Assembly (NCBI RefSeq): GCF_001522545.3
Contig: NC_031776.1
Span: 36,089,918 to 36,153,917, forward strand
DNA: 64,000 nucleotides
Direction of reading: 5' to 3'
Source: Parus major
Lineage: Eukaryota > Chordata > Aves > Passeriformes > Paridae
Shown: positions 38,001-53,000 of the stretch, one piece after another
Layout: every line of letters begins with the position of its first letter
Numbering within the stretch: the first letter of the stretch is position 1
Position numbers and translations under genes: made by a program
Notes under the pieces: generated by a model
Told to the model about the DNA's origin: nothing
The model's database searches: none
What the model saw: the letters and a program-made list of their open reading frames with translations, nothing else

Positions 38001-41000
38001 ATCACCCTGAATGTGATGTTTTCCATGGAATTTGTCCTGGGGTGTAGAGCACTAATCCTACAAAGCCCAGGAGTGATTTGAATTTTAAACCCAGGGGTGT
38101 TCATTACTTATTAGGTTGTGTAAATTGTTTCTTCAGCACTGCAGGAGGAAAATAAGAAGCAGTTGAGTTGTAGAGTGGAAAAATTCCAGGCAAAATCACT
38201 GAAATTAAATTGAGCTTTGGCAACTTCAGACATAACTCTGTCTTCCTAGCACCAATAAAGATTTTATCAGTGTTTTAGGAAAGAAATTGGAATTCTCTCC
38301 AGACCCTTTTTGAGATGGAAACCAACACTCAGGGTTACTGTAGCAGCAGCATTACTTAAGTCAGCAAAAGAAATGTTCCTTTGCCATGAGAAATTAATGA
38401 ACAGGGGTGGGGATTTCACTTTCTGGTCTCTGCCCTAATATTCAGAAAAACAACAGCCTTGTCTTTCATGACTAGGCTGGTCTTAAAGCATCTTTAAGCC
38501 TGACTGTAAGGAAGGACAACCTTCAATTCTGTATTTATTCACAGACCAGCCACTTAAGCCTGAGGCTACAGAAATCTTTACTTACCCCATCCATCAGCTG
38601 AGTGGCATATTTAAAATGCTCATTGATTGGAGAGTCAGCCACGTACTTGAACTTGGACTTGGTCTTCTCAAAATCCTCCTTGTATTTACACTGGAGCCAA
38701 AGAAAAGCAAACACACAAAACCCAGCCCGTGTTAGTCCCAGGAAGGAAAAGGCAATGAAAACTTGATTTTGGAGACAACTTGTGGTAAAGAAAATAAATG
38801 GTGGAATTATTGCATTTGTGAGTTTAACTTTTCCACCAACAATAAAATGTTGTAAACTGACAGCAAATGTCCAAAAACATTCAGCAACAATTCAGAGTTT
38901 TTTCACTCACCCCACTGTAGAGCACTTTGTTCTTCTCTGCCAGGACAAAACTTGGAGTATCCCACACATAGCAGCCAGTGCCTTTGAGCCATTCCAGGTC
39001 TTCCTTGTATTTAACCTGAAGAAAAGAAGTGAAAAAGACTCAGTTTTAAGCAGATAATCAGTGCTGAAATGAACCTCAGCACAAGGTGTGGCAAAGAGAG
39101 TTACATCCATTAGAAAATAAGTTTCTCCTATTATTGTGATGAGTTTTATTCACTCAGATAATCTCTCAATAGCTGTTGGAGTTCCTGTGTGAATTAAAAA
39201 TAATCTTGTACAGTTAAGGAGTTATTGTGTATGTACATAAATGTACAATTCCAGAGTGTATTAAATCTGAAATGAATTTAAATTGTCTGTTAATTTGGCA
39301 AGGGGATGCAATTTTAGCCATCAGATTCTGTCAGTTCTCAGATCTGCCAGGGCAAATTGTAAATCAATGAAAAATTTCAGCTGCTTTCCCTTTGTTGAGA
39401 AAGAAGGTTTGGGTTCATTTTGGAAAGCACTTTTAACTTTCAGCCTGTGCCAGGCAGGGGCTGTTTGGACTCACATCGCTGATGGCATCCGTCACCAGGC
39501 GGTGGTGGAAGTGCTCAGGGCGGTCTGGGATGGATCTCCAGATTCCCAACTGGCTCATGTAATTTTCCTTATATTTGACCTGCAGAGAAAATTGAAGAAT
39601 TAAGTAAAACCAATGAAGAGAACACTCCAGTCCACACAAATTTCCCTTTTTTTTCCCCCCCCTGAAACAGCAGAACTAAAAGAGTGGAAATGAGATTAAC
39701 TTGTAACATCAACAGCAATCAATATTCCAAAGAAAGAAATCAACACTAATAATGCTGATCTTTCCCTAATTATTTGACATATTGAAATGGAACAAAAGGC
39801 CAAATGTTTTAGGTTATTAAATGTCAAACACTAATTAGGAATGAGGAAGATGTACATACACTGCTGATGTCATCAGTGACCTTCCTGTGGTACACAATGT
39901 CCAGAGCATCCTTCACCGTGTGGTATTTGCCCTTGGTGTTCTCAAAGGTTTCTTTGTAGCGCAGCTGGGAAGAGGAAAAACCCACAAAAGAAGGGATTAA
40001 TGTGCCAGGAATTGTTTCAGTTACATTTCTCACTTCTCAGGAAGGATATCCAGGGATATGTTGCTGTCTGACATCACAATGTGAGCCCTGAGGAATTTTA
40101 GGAGGCTGTAATTGCCTACAATCAGCTGTAATTTCACTGAGACTTGTGGTGAAAATGACAGAGAATTTCACCCAATTTCCTTTCAGACTGAGGAAAAAAC
40201 ATCCCCGAAAAAAACATCACAGGAGTGGTTCTCTAGTACAGCACAGGTGCCACTTCTGGCATAAAAATCTACTTATCCCCTCTTCCCTGTCCTCCTCTAG
40301 AAGAAATCAGGAAGATCACCCCAGTCTGGGGAGGAAGCCTTTCTCAGAGGAGGATTCCCATCAGCAGAAGAGCTGGGGTGCTCCTGGCAGTATTTAAAAA
40401 TCACTCTTAGAGCAGTAAGACTAAATAAACCCTAGAACAAAGCACCAGCCCTGCACATGTCCTTTCACATCCTGCTGGTTCTGAAATATATGGAAAAACT
40501 CTCACAAATGAGCATTTTAAAATTGCTTTAAATCACAAATAACTATTCCAGGCTTGAAAAAATCAATTTCACCTTAACAACCTCCTGTGCAGCAGCTCAG
40601 ATAATTTTTTCTCTCTATTCTACTTCTGAATTGAAAAATGAACACATTCCCAGTGACAGGGCAGTTTATTTCTAACACAAAACTGAGATGAAATAGCTGA
40701 TAAAAGTTATTCTATCCTGGCCCCAGCATCAATCACTTCACTCCAGTCTGCTCTATTTGGAGATTTGATGTGTAAGCAAATTATTTTAAATAAATTCTAA
40801 ATTTAAATTATTTTAAATTATTTAATTAAAGCAGATTTAAAATAATGTGTGCCACACTTCAGTGCAACGGGAAATAGAAATGAATTATAGTAATTGGAAA
40901 GGAAAAAAGCCATTGCAGTGGAATCAAATCAAAACTTAATAATGTTCCTAATTTCAAATGGAAATGGACATGAAAATAAGGGGATTTATTGATGGGGCAC

Positions 41001-44000
41001 ACTGAGATATTCTATGCTTTGCATGTTTGCTTCCTACTGATCCTTTTCGTGTTTTTTTCCATAGAGAATCCAAGGAAAAGCAGCAGTGGGCTGTTCCTGG
41101 AGTACTCACATCACTGGCATTCAGGTAGGCTCTCTTGGCTCTGATCAGCACTGGGGTGTCAGGGACAGGGGTGTATTTGTCCTTCATCTTCTCATACTGG
41201 GTTTTGTACTTTTTCTAAGAGAGACAGCAAAAGGGAAGAGTCAGCACTGCAATTTCAGAGGCATTTGCTAATCCTCAAAAAAAAGCTTGTCTTAGAAAAT
41301 CCTAAAACATGTTTTCAGAATGTTTTCTTTTACCAGAACTAACAAAGGAAATGTAGAACTTAAGCACAAGAGAGAGAAAAAAAAACAAGGCTAAACATAT
41401 TTGAGCCTTGAAATTACCACTAAAATGAGAAGCAAAACTTCTAAAGAGTTCAGCAGAGTGGCACCAAATTAGAAAACAAAATTTTACCTCACTGATCATG
41501 TCCTTGACATTCCTGGCGTGTGTAAAGGCTTGAGTCTGACCATCAGCATGATGGTGGGGTCTCTCCTTTGTGGCAAGTTCCACATACAAGTACTGCAGCA
41601 AGAAGAAAATAATCAAAAAACCCACACTTCTAGTAAATCCTCCCTTATGTCTCTGAAAAGCAGCTGTGAAAACATAACCACCAATTTCTAGGGAATTCTA
41701 CATTGCTTTGAGATGGAAAGATTTTGCTGTACTTCAACAATATATTAAGAAGGATCCCCTGATTGATTTTTATATCAGCAGAGTTTTTTCACCTGGCTCT
41801 GTATTTTTTGTCCTGTCTTGGCTCTTATGAAGTCAGGTGTATCGAGGACAGAAGTGTATTTTGTCTTCAGCTCATTGCCTGCAGCTCTGTAAACCAGCTG
41901 GAAAAAAGAAAGGCCCAGGAATTATTTCTTCTGTTATTATTTAGAAGCTGCACAATCACAGTTTGCAATTATAACATCTCATCTATTCCAGTAAAAAAAC
42001 ACAGGGAGGGGTTATTACAGCTACAAAATTGTGCAGAAATAACAGAATTTACCTCACTCAGATGGGTTTTCAGTTCCTGCACTGCTCTGTATCCAGGAGT
42101 ATCCAACACCACCTGGACTTTAGGCCACATTTTCTTGGCAGTACTTGTGTAGATGTAATTAGACTGGGAAGGAAAAGCAGTATTAATAAAGGAAATATTA
42201 CACTGCAACCCAACAGTGCTTTGAAACAATGAATTGGCTGCACAGCACAGAATTATCTAGTTTTTTACTCACTTTCCTGCATGGACAGAAATAAATCCAT
42301 GGCTGTCATGCCCAATTCCCAGAGGAACTCCTTACCCAGAGCTTGCGGAGCTCGCGGGCACGGACCATGTCAGGAGTGTCATACAGGAAACAACCCAGGC
42401 CCTTCAACCACCTCAGGTCCTCTTTGTATTTATTCTAGGAGAGAAATCAAAACCAACAGTCGACTTTTGGGATAATTTCAATCATCTGTCCTTAAACACA
42501 GCCAGAAAGCATTTTTTTGGTTAGGGCATAGAAAGGAAGTGAGAGAACCCCAATGGCACTGGCAGCAGAGAGGTTTTGGAGCTCCCAGCAGGGGTGTGAG
42601 GAGCAGCTTACGTCACTGGTGATGTCCCCAACGTAGCGACAGTGCAGCACGTGAGGGGTGTAGGGCAGGGAGATCAGGTGGCCCTGCATCTTGAAGAAAT
42701 CTGACTTGTAGATCAGCTGAAAAGCAAGGAACAGAACAGCTTTTCACGTGTTTGCTCAGGGAATAATCTCATTTTCCACAGTTGTGCTCTTAGGAAGGCA
42801 CCTACATCGCTGACAGCCTCCTGGGTGGCTCTGACTTGGCGGATTTCAGGGGTGTCAGGGGTGGTGTGAATCTTGTCCTTGTTCTTGTGGTACGTTGCCC
42901 TGTACAGCCTCTGTGACAAGAGACAACATTCTGCATTTCAACACAGCTTAAAATGGCAAAGAAGTTCAGCACAGAGTAAACACTTCCTGCACAAATTGCT
43001 GTTTTCTACCCAGGCAAAGATTTTCCATTAAGTTTTCAATAAATTCTGGAAATCTCACACTCTAATCCTAAAAACATGGAAATACACATATTTAATTTAA
43101 TTTAAGAGCATTTTCATGCTCTTAAAGCCAATGACCAAAGAAGTGAGTAAATAAATATAAAACCTAAAACTATTGTGCCCCAGTTTTATACAAAGATTTC
43201 TATTAAACTTTAATCACAGCTAATAAAATTAGGCTGAAATTTTATATTATAAAATATTAGATTATGAATATAATGTAATATAAACAGTAAATAAAATAAA
43301 TAAATATAAATATATAAATTAATTATATAAACATAAATATATTTTATATATAAAAATAAAATATAAATATATAAAATATTGTATATATATTACATATATG
43401 TTTATATATAGAAAATATATATAGATAGGTAAGTAAGAATATAAATATAAATATGAATATAGATATAAATATGAATATAGATATAAATATGAATATAGAT
43501 ATAGATATAAATATACATATAAATATAAATATACATATAAATATACATATAAACAGTAACAGTTTCAGCCTGGATCCACTGTCCCTCACTGTTCTTCATG
43601 GATACTTCTCTAAATAAACTTTTATTCTGAAAAGCCTGAAAGAAGAGGGATCCTACAGCTTTTCAGTGTACTCTCACTATGAATATTTTGGGCACTGCAA
43701 ATACAACTGAAAACAAATACATGTATTTACTGTACCTCATTAATGACTTGATTGACTTTCCTCACATTTTCAAAGCCAACATCTTTAGGTCCCAGAGTGT
43801 AGCCCTTGGCTTTCATGTGTTCATAAGCTTCTTTATATTTCAGCTGTAAGAAGTACAAAAGCACACAGAAATTAAATTTGATTATGATTCTGGCTACACT
43901 GCAGCTCTGACAGCAATTTCTGCTGTACAAAGAGACAGATTTTTAGAGATAAACCAGTGAGATGTAGCTTTATCAGAGTCAAATACACCACACATCATAA

Positions 44001-47000
44001 TTATTTCACCCCTTATCACACAGCCCAAAATTAACAACAAAATTAGTTTTTCTTGCATCTAATAAAATATTTGCATAATGCTGAGGAAATTAGTGTTTGG
44101 GCAGTCAAGGCTGAGAGTCCCTTGTGTGGGGCTGCTGATCATTGCCGTGGTGCAGAAGGATTTGGTCCCTGACTCACATCACTGCCGATGTGCTGGACGT
44201 GTTTGGCGTGCTGGAAGTGCGGAGTGTCCGTGGGAAGGCTGTACCCGGTGGGCAGAGCATTCACACCAGCCCAGCGATACAAATTCTGCAAGAGGAGAGA
44301 GAAACACTTTGTGTAACTGTCAGCAACATTTGAGGGGAAAATCCCTCAATCTTGGGAATCTCTCCAACAACTGGCAAAAGATTTCCCCCATGTCTGGGGG
44401 AAAAAATGCATTAAAATGAATTTTTATAGCCCAAATGAAGATATTTTCCCACTTCAATTCCAGAGCAGTGACATGCAGCTTTACCTGAAAAGCTAAAACC
44501 AGACAATTTGGTTTTCCAGGGTCACAAACTCTGTGGAGCCCACAGTTTTGTACTTACCTCACTCTGTATTTTGTTGGCATTATATGCCCGCTCCAAATCC
44601 ACTGTTTTATCAGTAGGGATCATCTTGCCTTGGACATTCCTCCTGTAATCACCACGATAGACAGCCTGGGAAAGAGAAAAAGTCATAATTGTCACATTCT
44701 CTCACAGTGTGTTTTGTTTGCATACAATGGAAACAGCTCCTAAAAAAATGGATTAAAGTTTTTTTGGCTTCAGGCAATTAATGATTTTAGTGATTGTGTC
44801 CACAATGAGGTGTAGATAACCAACAGTGATTAAAATTAAATTATTAAATACATATTAAAAGTCCCATTTCTAAAGCTGGTGAGCTAACAGCATTTGGAAT
44901 ACTGGCTGCAAGGTGAGAGAAACACTTACTTCACTTAAATTCAAGGCACTGAGCACATTCTGGACATAGACAGGAGTGTCTGTGACCACAGTGAAGTCCT
45001 TCTTCATTTTTTCTGCCTTAGATTTGTACTTAATCTGCAGAGAGAATGCAAGAGTTCTGATTACTAATGCTAGTAATTGTTAATTTAATTTATTGTATTA
45101 TCACACTTACTATACTTACTATTTATTTCATCACTGAGCTATTTTATGAGTGAAACCAGTGTTGAAACAGAAAGCATGTTGCAACTATGGCTTGTTATTT
45201 AATGAATCCTTCAATCAAGAAGGATAAATAACATTTTCCAGACTACACCTGGAGTGGAATGAAGGTACAGTGGAGTGAAAAAGAAGACTGAGAGGCAATC
45301 CCAGAGTTACCCACTCACATCACTGCGGAGGTCATAGGCTTGCTTGGCATGGAGGATTTCGGGAGTGTCCCAGACAAAGCAGCCAATGCCCTTCAGCCAG
45401 TTCAGATCATCCTTGTAGATCACCTAAGGGAGCAGAGAAGGAACCTGTAAGAATTCCACCAGGATCTAATCCCTCATTTCTAAATCATTTCAAAACACAG
45501 CTGACAAATGATGGCAAGGAAGGTTTCTACTCCTTTGATTTTTTTGTTTTCAGGGTTTGGTTTTCTTTGTTTTGGTTTGGGGGTTGTTTTGTTTGTCTGT
45601 TTGTTTTGAGGAAAATAAAAACAATTCCTTCTGGAATTTAAAAAATTTTTCTTCAATTTGCTTCAGTTTGGGCAATAAATTAAAAATTAATTATTTTTTT
45701 TAAATAAAACCTACCTGCACATCCTACTGGACACTGATTTACTGCCAGATCCTACTCCTGGGCTGACCTGCTCAAGACAAGCTTTGCCCAACCAGGATTT
45801 TCACAGATTTCCAAAGTCTCCACACCTCATGCAACCAAATGAAGGACAATTTACAGACAGGGTAGAACTGTAATTAATGATTATAATTACGACCCAAATG
45901 CCTGCACTATCAATACTGAAATTATTGAAGTTGTTGCACAGAGGTTGTGGACTCGCCATCCCTGGAAATGTTCAAGGCCAGGTTGGAGCAGCCTGGGATA
46001 GTGGAAGGTGTCCCATGGGAGGGAGTGGAACTGGATGAGCTTTAAGGTCCTTTTCAACCCAAACCACTCTGGGATTTTCTGATTCTATTCAGCTAAGCCC
46101 CATCTCAGTGACCCATTTATTGCCAAGTGCCACAAAAATGAAGCCAAGTGGCAACTTCAGAGTGCTCCAGCAACATTTTTCTTAATCATTTCCTCCAACA
46201 GAGCACAAATGAAGGAATGTTCTCCAAAGTGAGCCAGGAACAAGTGATTTGGGGACTCACATCACTGACTTGGTCGGTGACTCTTCTCACGTGGGTGTTG
46301 ACCTGCAGGTCGGGCAGGCAGATCCACTCGTGGAGCCGCGTGCGATAATCGACCTCGCTGATCTTCTTCTGGGCATCCTTGGCTGAGATGATGTCCACCA
46401 TGTCTGGGACAATGTGCACCTTGGCTTTGGTCTTCTCATAGGTCTCTTTGTACAGACGCTGTGGAGTTAAAGCAACGCTTTCATAAAGCTGCAGCACAAA
46501 TTGTTGCTAAATTTGGAGGAAATCGTTGCTGTTTTCATTGGGATGTCAGTGCGAGAGCGATCGCTTTGGCCATGACTAAAATGCACATCTGGCCTGCTCT
46601 AAAAATAATTTGCAGAACCTCAGCAAGGGAGGTAAAATGTGATTTGTTCAATATTCATTGTGCTGATGAGCTAAAAGGAGGCAGATGAGGATTTTTCCCA
46701 TATTACACTAAAGGTTTGGCCATGCAGATAATGCAGGAATTGAGTTAAAACTGAAATTTATGGTTGTATTCTGGAATTTAGGAAAAACTGCACACTGCCA
46801 AATGCAGCTGGGAATGGGATGTCTGGATCAAGGCACGTGGATTCTTTGAGTGGCTGCTTTTGAGGTAGGTATGGCTTTATCAGGAAAACACACATCCAGA
46901 ACCAGCACTTACATCGATGTTGAGCTTCCCAACCCTGAGGCACCTCTCTGTATTGGGATCATCCTCAACACCTCTGGGGAGGGTGTACAGGGCTTTGAAC

Positions 47001-50000
47001 TTGTCATATTCCTCACGGTATTTGACCTGAGCACAAGCAAGGAAAAGCAACAATTAACTGACTCCAATGAGTCAGTTGTGGTTTTGGAACAAAATTCATC
47101 ATCATTAAGCAAAAAGTGGATTCCAACAAGTAGAGAAAAGGCTTTAAAGCAGGATTTTACCTTTTTTTTTTGTCTTAAATGGCAAAGAAAGCACATCATA
47201 ATAATCAGGTTGTAAAACAACAGCTGATGAGAAGATTTTAAAAATCAATAGATGAAGAATAATGCACTTATTTATTGTTCCAGCTGTTTCATTTAAAGGG
47301 ATCTGTGGAGTGGTCTCTCTTAATTCTAGCTTCAGTAAAGCATAAGATGTTTTCTGTTTTACTGAGCATCATTTAAAGATTTTTTGGTGTTTTTCTGACC
47401 TGAATGCTCATGAAACTTAGACTAGAAAAACTCTAACATTTTCAGTTTGGATTACTATAAAAATTGACTTTTTTTGTTTTTTTCCCATGGCAAGAAGCCA
47501 CAAAGGACTATTACCCAAATGACTATCAGAGAAAAAACATTATCTACAGATACATATTAGATCTCAATTAAAAAGGAAAAGTAAATTAAAGTTTTAAAAA
47601 TATAAATATCTATACTAGATGCATGGCATGAAGGATTTAGTTGTTAAAAAAGATGATCTGATAAAAAAAAAATAAAGAATTGAATTCACTTACAATGCTT
47701 GCATTGTGCTTCAGTTCTTTGGCACGTGCCAAGGCTACAGCATCTGGGGGCAGCGCATAGCTGGTGGCCTTCACTTTATCCCAGGCCTTCTTGTAGAGAT
47801 TCTGTGTGGAAATAGAAAGTTTTTGTGAGTGGAAAATCAATTCTTGTAAATAATTACCAACACCCAATAGAAATCAAAAGCCCTTTTGCTTTTATTTAGA
47901 CACCACGAAGTATTGTAAAGAAGATATTAAGTGATACTTGATATCAAGTGCATGTAAAGGTTGATAGAAATCCCTTCTAACTATTCATGTCTGTTCTCAT
48001 ATGAGGTTTTAATTTTGTTCAGGTGTAATTTTATTCAGGGAATTTATTCAGGGAATTTATAAATCCAGGTGTTTTGCCAAGACTGGCATTACAGCTGGAA
48101 AATATGGCCCTTGCCTGAAATACAACACCTCCCTGAAGCTCAGGTAGTACAGAGCACCAGCTCTGAGAAACTCCTGGTTTGGATGTTTATCTTCAAACAG
48201 AGTGAACAAACAAAATAAAACAAAAAAATCCCACCTTAAAGATCCTTAAGAGAAAAACAATTGTGTATAAACACTTACATCACTATAGAGATGTTTCAAA
48301 CTCTGAACTCTTTCTGAATCAACTGTGTCAGCCACAGTTGTGTACTTGTCCTTAGTTTTTTGGAATTCCTCCTTGTATTTCACCTGGAAGATGAAAGCTG
48401 GCTTTAGTGGATTGTTTCAATGCTCAGAAGGACAGTCCTGAGCAGAAAAGGTGGGGATTCACCTCACTGGCGTTGGCAGCACTTTGCAGAGCAGTCACAT
48501 AGACAGGAGTGTCTGTAACCACACTGAAGTTCTGGAAGTTCTCCTTCCCTGCAGAGGTGTATTTTATCTAAGGACACAAAACCAACAAAATACCCATTAG
48601 TGCTGAAAATGACCTGGAAATCCCCTGCCAGCTTCCTTTAAAATCGTATCTGGACAGCTGAAATAAAAGATTACAGCTCAGTTAAAATCAGCTCTGAAAG
48701 TGACAGGTCACAAAATAGAAATACTTAATATACAGCCAGTATGAACTAAGGAATAATGGAATTAAAAAACCACAGCTGTCTTTACTTTCTCCTCCTCAAA
48801 TAACACAAGTGATATCTCTACAGAAGCAACTTCAAGACTGTATTTTCACAGTTTAAACAAAATATTTCTGATGTAACAGGAATTACTTCATTCTGCTCTG
48901 GACTAGGACATGTCAGCCCCAATGAATCATAAATGTAAGAAAGAAACACATAAATGTTTATTTATTTAAGGAAAACTTACCTGGCTCTGCAGGTCATAGG
49001 ATTTCTTAGCCTGTAGGATCTGTGGAGTATCCCAGACATAACATCCAAGTCCCTTCAGCCAGTTTAAGTCATCTTTATACACAGACTGCATGGAAGTGAA
49101 CAGAACATTAGGTTAGGAAGAAATTTTCCTTCTGCCAATTAAACCAAGGAATTGTGCATCCTACTAAGCCACACAATTAACTCACCCTCAGATTTATTGG
49201 GAAGGTTGGTTGGCCCAAGCTGAGACACCACTGACTGCAGAACACGAGCACTGTTCTCTCAGCCATGGGCTGATACAACCCCAACAAACAAAGGGAATTC
49301 TTTCCCAGACCCACTGCATCCAGAAGGATTCTGGATGCTGTCCTGGCCCCCCTGCTAATTCCAGCATTCCCAATTACAACAGAGAAGGATCACTGCAGTG
49401 ATTGGTGCTAAGAACCTTCAGCCATTATTAATTTCATATTATTTAAATATTTAATATTTAAAGCTGGTTATTAATTTTGTGTTTAAATATTAGGGAAGAT
49501 ACTTGGGAAAAAATGATGGGAAAGGCTGTTATGATGTCAAACAAATAGGTTCAGTAAGTTCACAAAAGTTTAGAAGGGTTTGGACAATGCCCTCAGACTC
49601 CTGATGGGATTTTTGGGGTGTCCTGTTCAGGGCCAGGAGATGAACTGGATGACCTCCCAACCCAGCCTATTCCATGGCTCTAAATAAATAATAAACATAC
49701 ATCACTCAGAATCTCCTGGGCTTTCCTGGCGTGAATAACATCGTTTTCTTCAGGTGAACAGCTCCACTGGTGGAAGTACGTGCGGTATTCCAGATCACTG
49801 AGGATGTACTGGCACTTCTTGGCCAGGACATGGTTCATCATGTCTGTTGGAATATGGACATTTTTCTTGGTGTCTTCATAATTCTTCCTGTAGGCCAGCT
49901 GAAAAGCAAAGATTGGGGAAAAAGGTGAGAGGAAATAAAAGTGATTTTCTGTATAACTTTGGATTTTGGACTAAAAGGTGACAGTGTAGTCTGAGATGTG

Positions 50001-53000
50001 TTTCCTGGATTTAATAGCTAAGCTCCCATGGGATTCAACAGGATAGAAAACTTAACTTGGATATTAATCACCTTTTATTTTTATGAAATTCTGGAAGGAC
50101 AACAATGACCTTCACTTGCAGTTTAACAGCTGATGAGAAAACTAACAAGTCTTCAGGGTTAAAAAACTCATGCTCTACAAATGGTTTTCATCTAATTAAA
50201 GATAGAATATTTGGGATTACACTGATTTTATGTCCTGCATGACACGCTGTATGTGCAGTGCTGACAACAGCAACACACCAAACGTACATTTAATTTTCCA
50301 GTTCTTAAATTCCTACTTCAACTCAAAATCTGAAAGATCTCAAAAATAATTTCCTTTATTTGTGAAGGAAATTAATCACACATGGTATTTTTTACTGCTC
50401 AGATCCTTAGACTGAAACAGAAAAAGGTGGGTTTTTTTTTCTTTACTGTAGTTTTTCTAATAGCTAAACAAATCCCTTTTCAATCTCCTAAATAATTTAA
50501 AATTCAATTATTAAACCCACATACAAAATAAGCATTCAGGAAATAGAAACATGTTGAAATTGCTTTTACTGATAATATTGTAGATTTATATTAAGGCTGG
50601 ACTTGATTTTGGAAGCCTTTTCCAACCTTAATGATCCTGTGATTCTACAACTCTATTAAGCTTTGCCTTATTTATGTTTAAGTAATGAAATAGTGACTTT
50701 CATCAGTGAAATAAATGGTGAAACAAAACAAATGGAAAACATTCCAGACTCGTTCGTTCCTTACCGCGCTCCTCATTTTCTGGAATTCCCGGGAATGAAT
50801 GACACTGGGGAAATCACTAATATCCTTCCCAGCCAGGTAATGGCCTTTCAGCTTCTCATATATTTCCTTATATTTAAGCTGCAAAAATATTCAGGTGGGA
50901 ATTTTAATGTTGATTCCAACAATATATTGTGGGGGGAAAAGGGAAAGAATGGGGAATCCCTCCTGACCTCACTGTTGATGTGGTTTGCATGTTTGGCTCC
51001 CACGAGTGGAACGTATTTCTCATCCAGGGTGTATCCAATGGGCTTGCTCAGCTCCCAGGCCTTCTTGTAATGTTTCTAGACAAACAAAGCACATGCAGAT
51101 TTTAATGAGAAAATCAATTCTATTTCCCACTTATACACACAGGGGATATGACATGGAACACAGAATTTTTACTTTTAATTTAATTTTTATTTTTACAGTG
51201 GTTCCCAATAAATTAAATGGAGGATGTTTGTTTTGACCAGTCATTTAGTATAAGACAAACAGGACAGGTGTTCACTTCAGGAAGTTACTTGAGCACAAGT
51301 TTGAGCTGATTTCTGCTTTCTTTATTATATTTATATCAGAAGAGTAGTAAAAATATCCAAAATATAGATATGAACTCTGGTTTAAAAGTACAGTATAGAA
51401 GTGATAACATTAACATAACATAACATAACATTAACATAACATTAACATAACATTAACATAACATTTAACATTAACATAACATTAACATAACATATAACAT
51501 TAACATAACATATAACATTAACATAACATATAACATTAACATAACATTAACATAACATAATATCTATAAATAGATATCATATAAATATATATTATATTAT
51601 ATATAATATATAAATATATAGATATCTATATTGTATATAATATGAATATATAAAAATATATAGATACATAAAATATATATCTATATTATGTATAATATAG
51701 ATAACTCTAGAAGATGATTTTATAGATAATCAAAATTGTGAAAAGTCTTTAAGAAATATTGGTGTTTATTAAAGAAACAGTGTCAATGGCACTTTTCTAA
51801 TACTTATTTTGTTAAATATTAAATATATTCACCTTCAGATTAAATCATGAAGTGTCTACTCACATGAATGAGTAATCACTTCTATTTTTAAAAAATAGGA
51901 GTTTCTCATTACAATCAGTGAGAGTACTCAAAAGTAACTGCTTAATAATGTAAATCATCTACCCTTTCCATTTCTTATAGAAAAAGTAAATGCAAAATTT
52001 ATCAGTAGTCTCAGAAGATATTACTGGATGGAATCACATTTGGTTTTGACACGCTGTTATGAATTCCAAGCAGCACACAGCTGTCCTTTGAGACCACTTC
52101 AATAAGGAAAGAAATCACCCTGATTCCAGCAATCCAAATGGGAAAGCTGAAGAAAAAAGGGATTAAATAACCTTCCCAGTGCCACTGCTGAGAGTGGAAC
52201 AGCTCCTCAAGTCCACCCTACACTCTGTGGCTTTCAAAGGTTGGTATTTATGGGATCTCACCTCACTTTGGAGCAAGGCCATGTCTTTGGCATGGTGCAG
52301 AGCAGGAGTATCATCAGATCCAATGTACTGGCCTTTCTCCTGGTTAAAAGTTTCTTTGTATTTTAGCTGCAAGAGAAAACAAACACACAGTTAATTCCAC
52401 AGGAGAAACACATTATTCCCATTAGTCCATCTATTAGTAGTAGACATTTATTTTATCTTGTGTCATAATGTAATAACCTTGTGTAGGACATTCCAACCAC
52501 TGTAAGACACAGGCAAATGTTACTGTGTCACCTCAAAATCCACATGGACTCTTGAAAAATTCAATATACTGCTCAGCAAGTACACTTTAGGAACAAGAGG
52601 AACTCCATGAACTGTTCATCAAGAACTAGACTCAGTTTTCAACTACTATAGGAAAAATCTATGCAAACTCTAAGTCAGAGCATGCCATCTTCTCCAACAG
52701 GAAAATGTTAAATTATTTGGATCACAATATTGTGTTGTGCATTCATAAGACTTCTCACTTGTTTATCCCAGGAAAGCAAAAGCAATTAAAACACCTACTA
52801 ATTCTTCTATATGAATTTTTATTTAATAAAAAAGGTACATACATCACTCTGATTGACAGAGTTCATCTTTGCCAAAACGATCTCAGGAGTGTCAACCACG
52901 CTTGTGTATTTGGAAAAGTTCTCCAGGGCTTCTTTAGTGTATGCTCTCTGCAAAGAGGTGAAATAATGTCTTAAACACTGGGCATGAGAAAGAATTGCTA

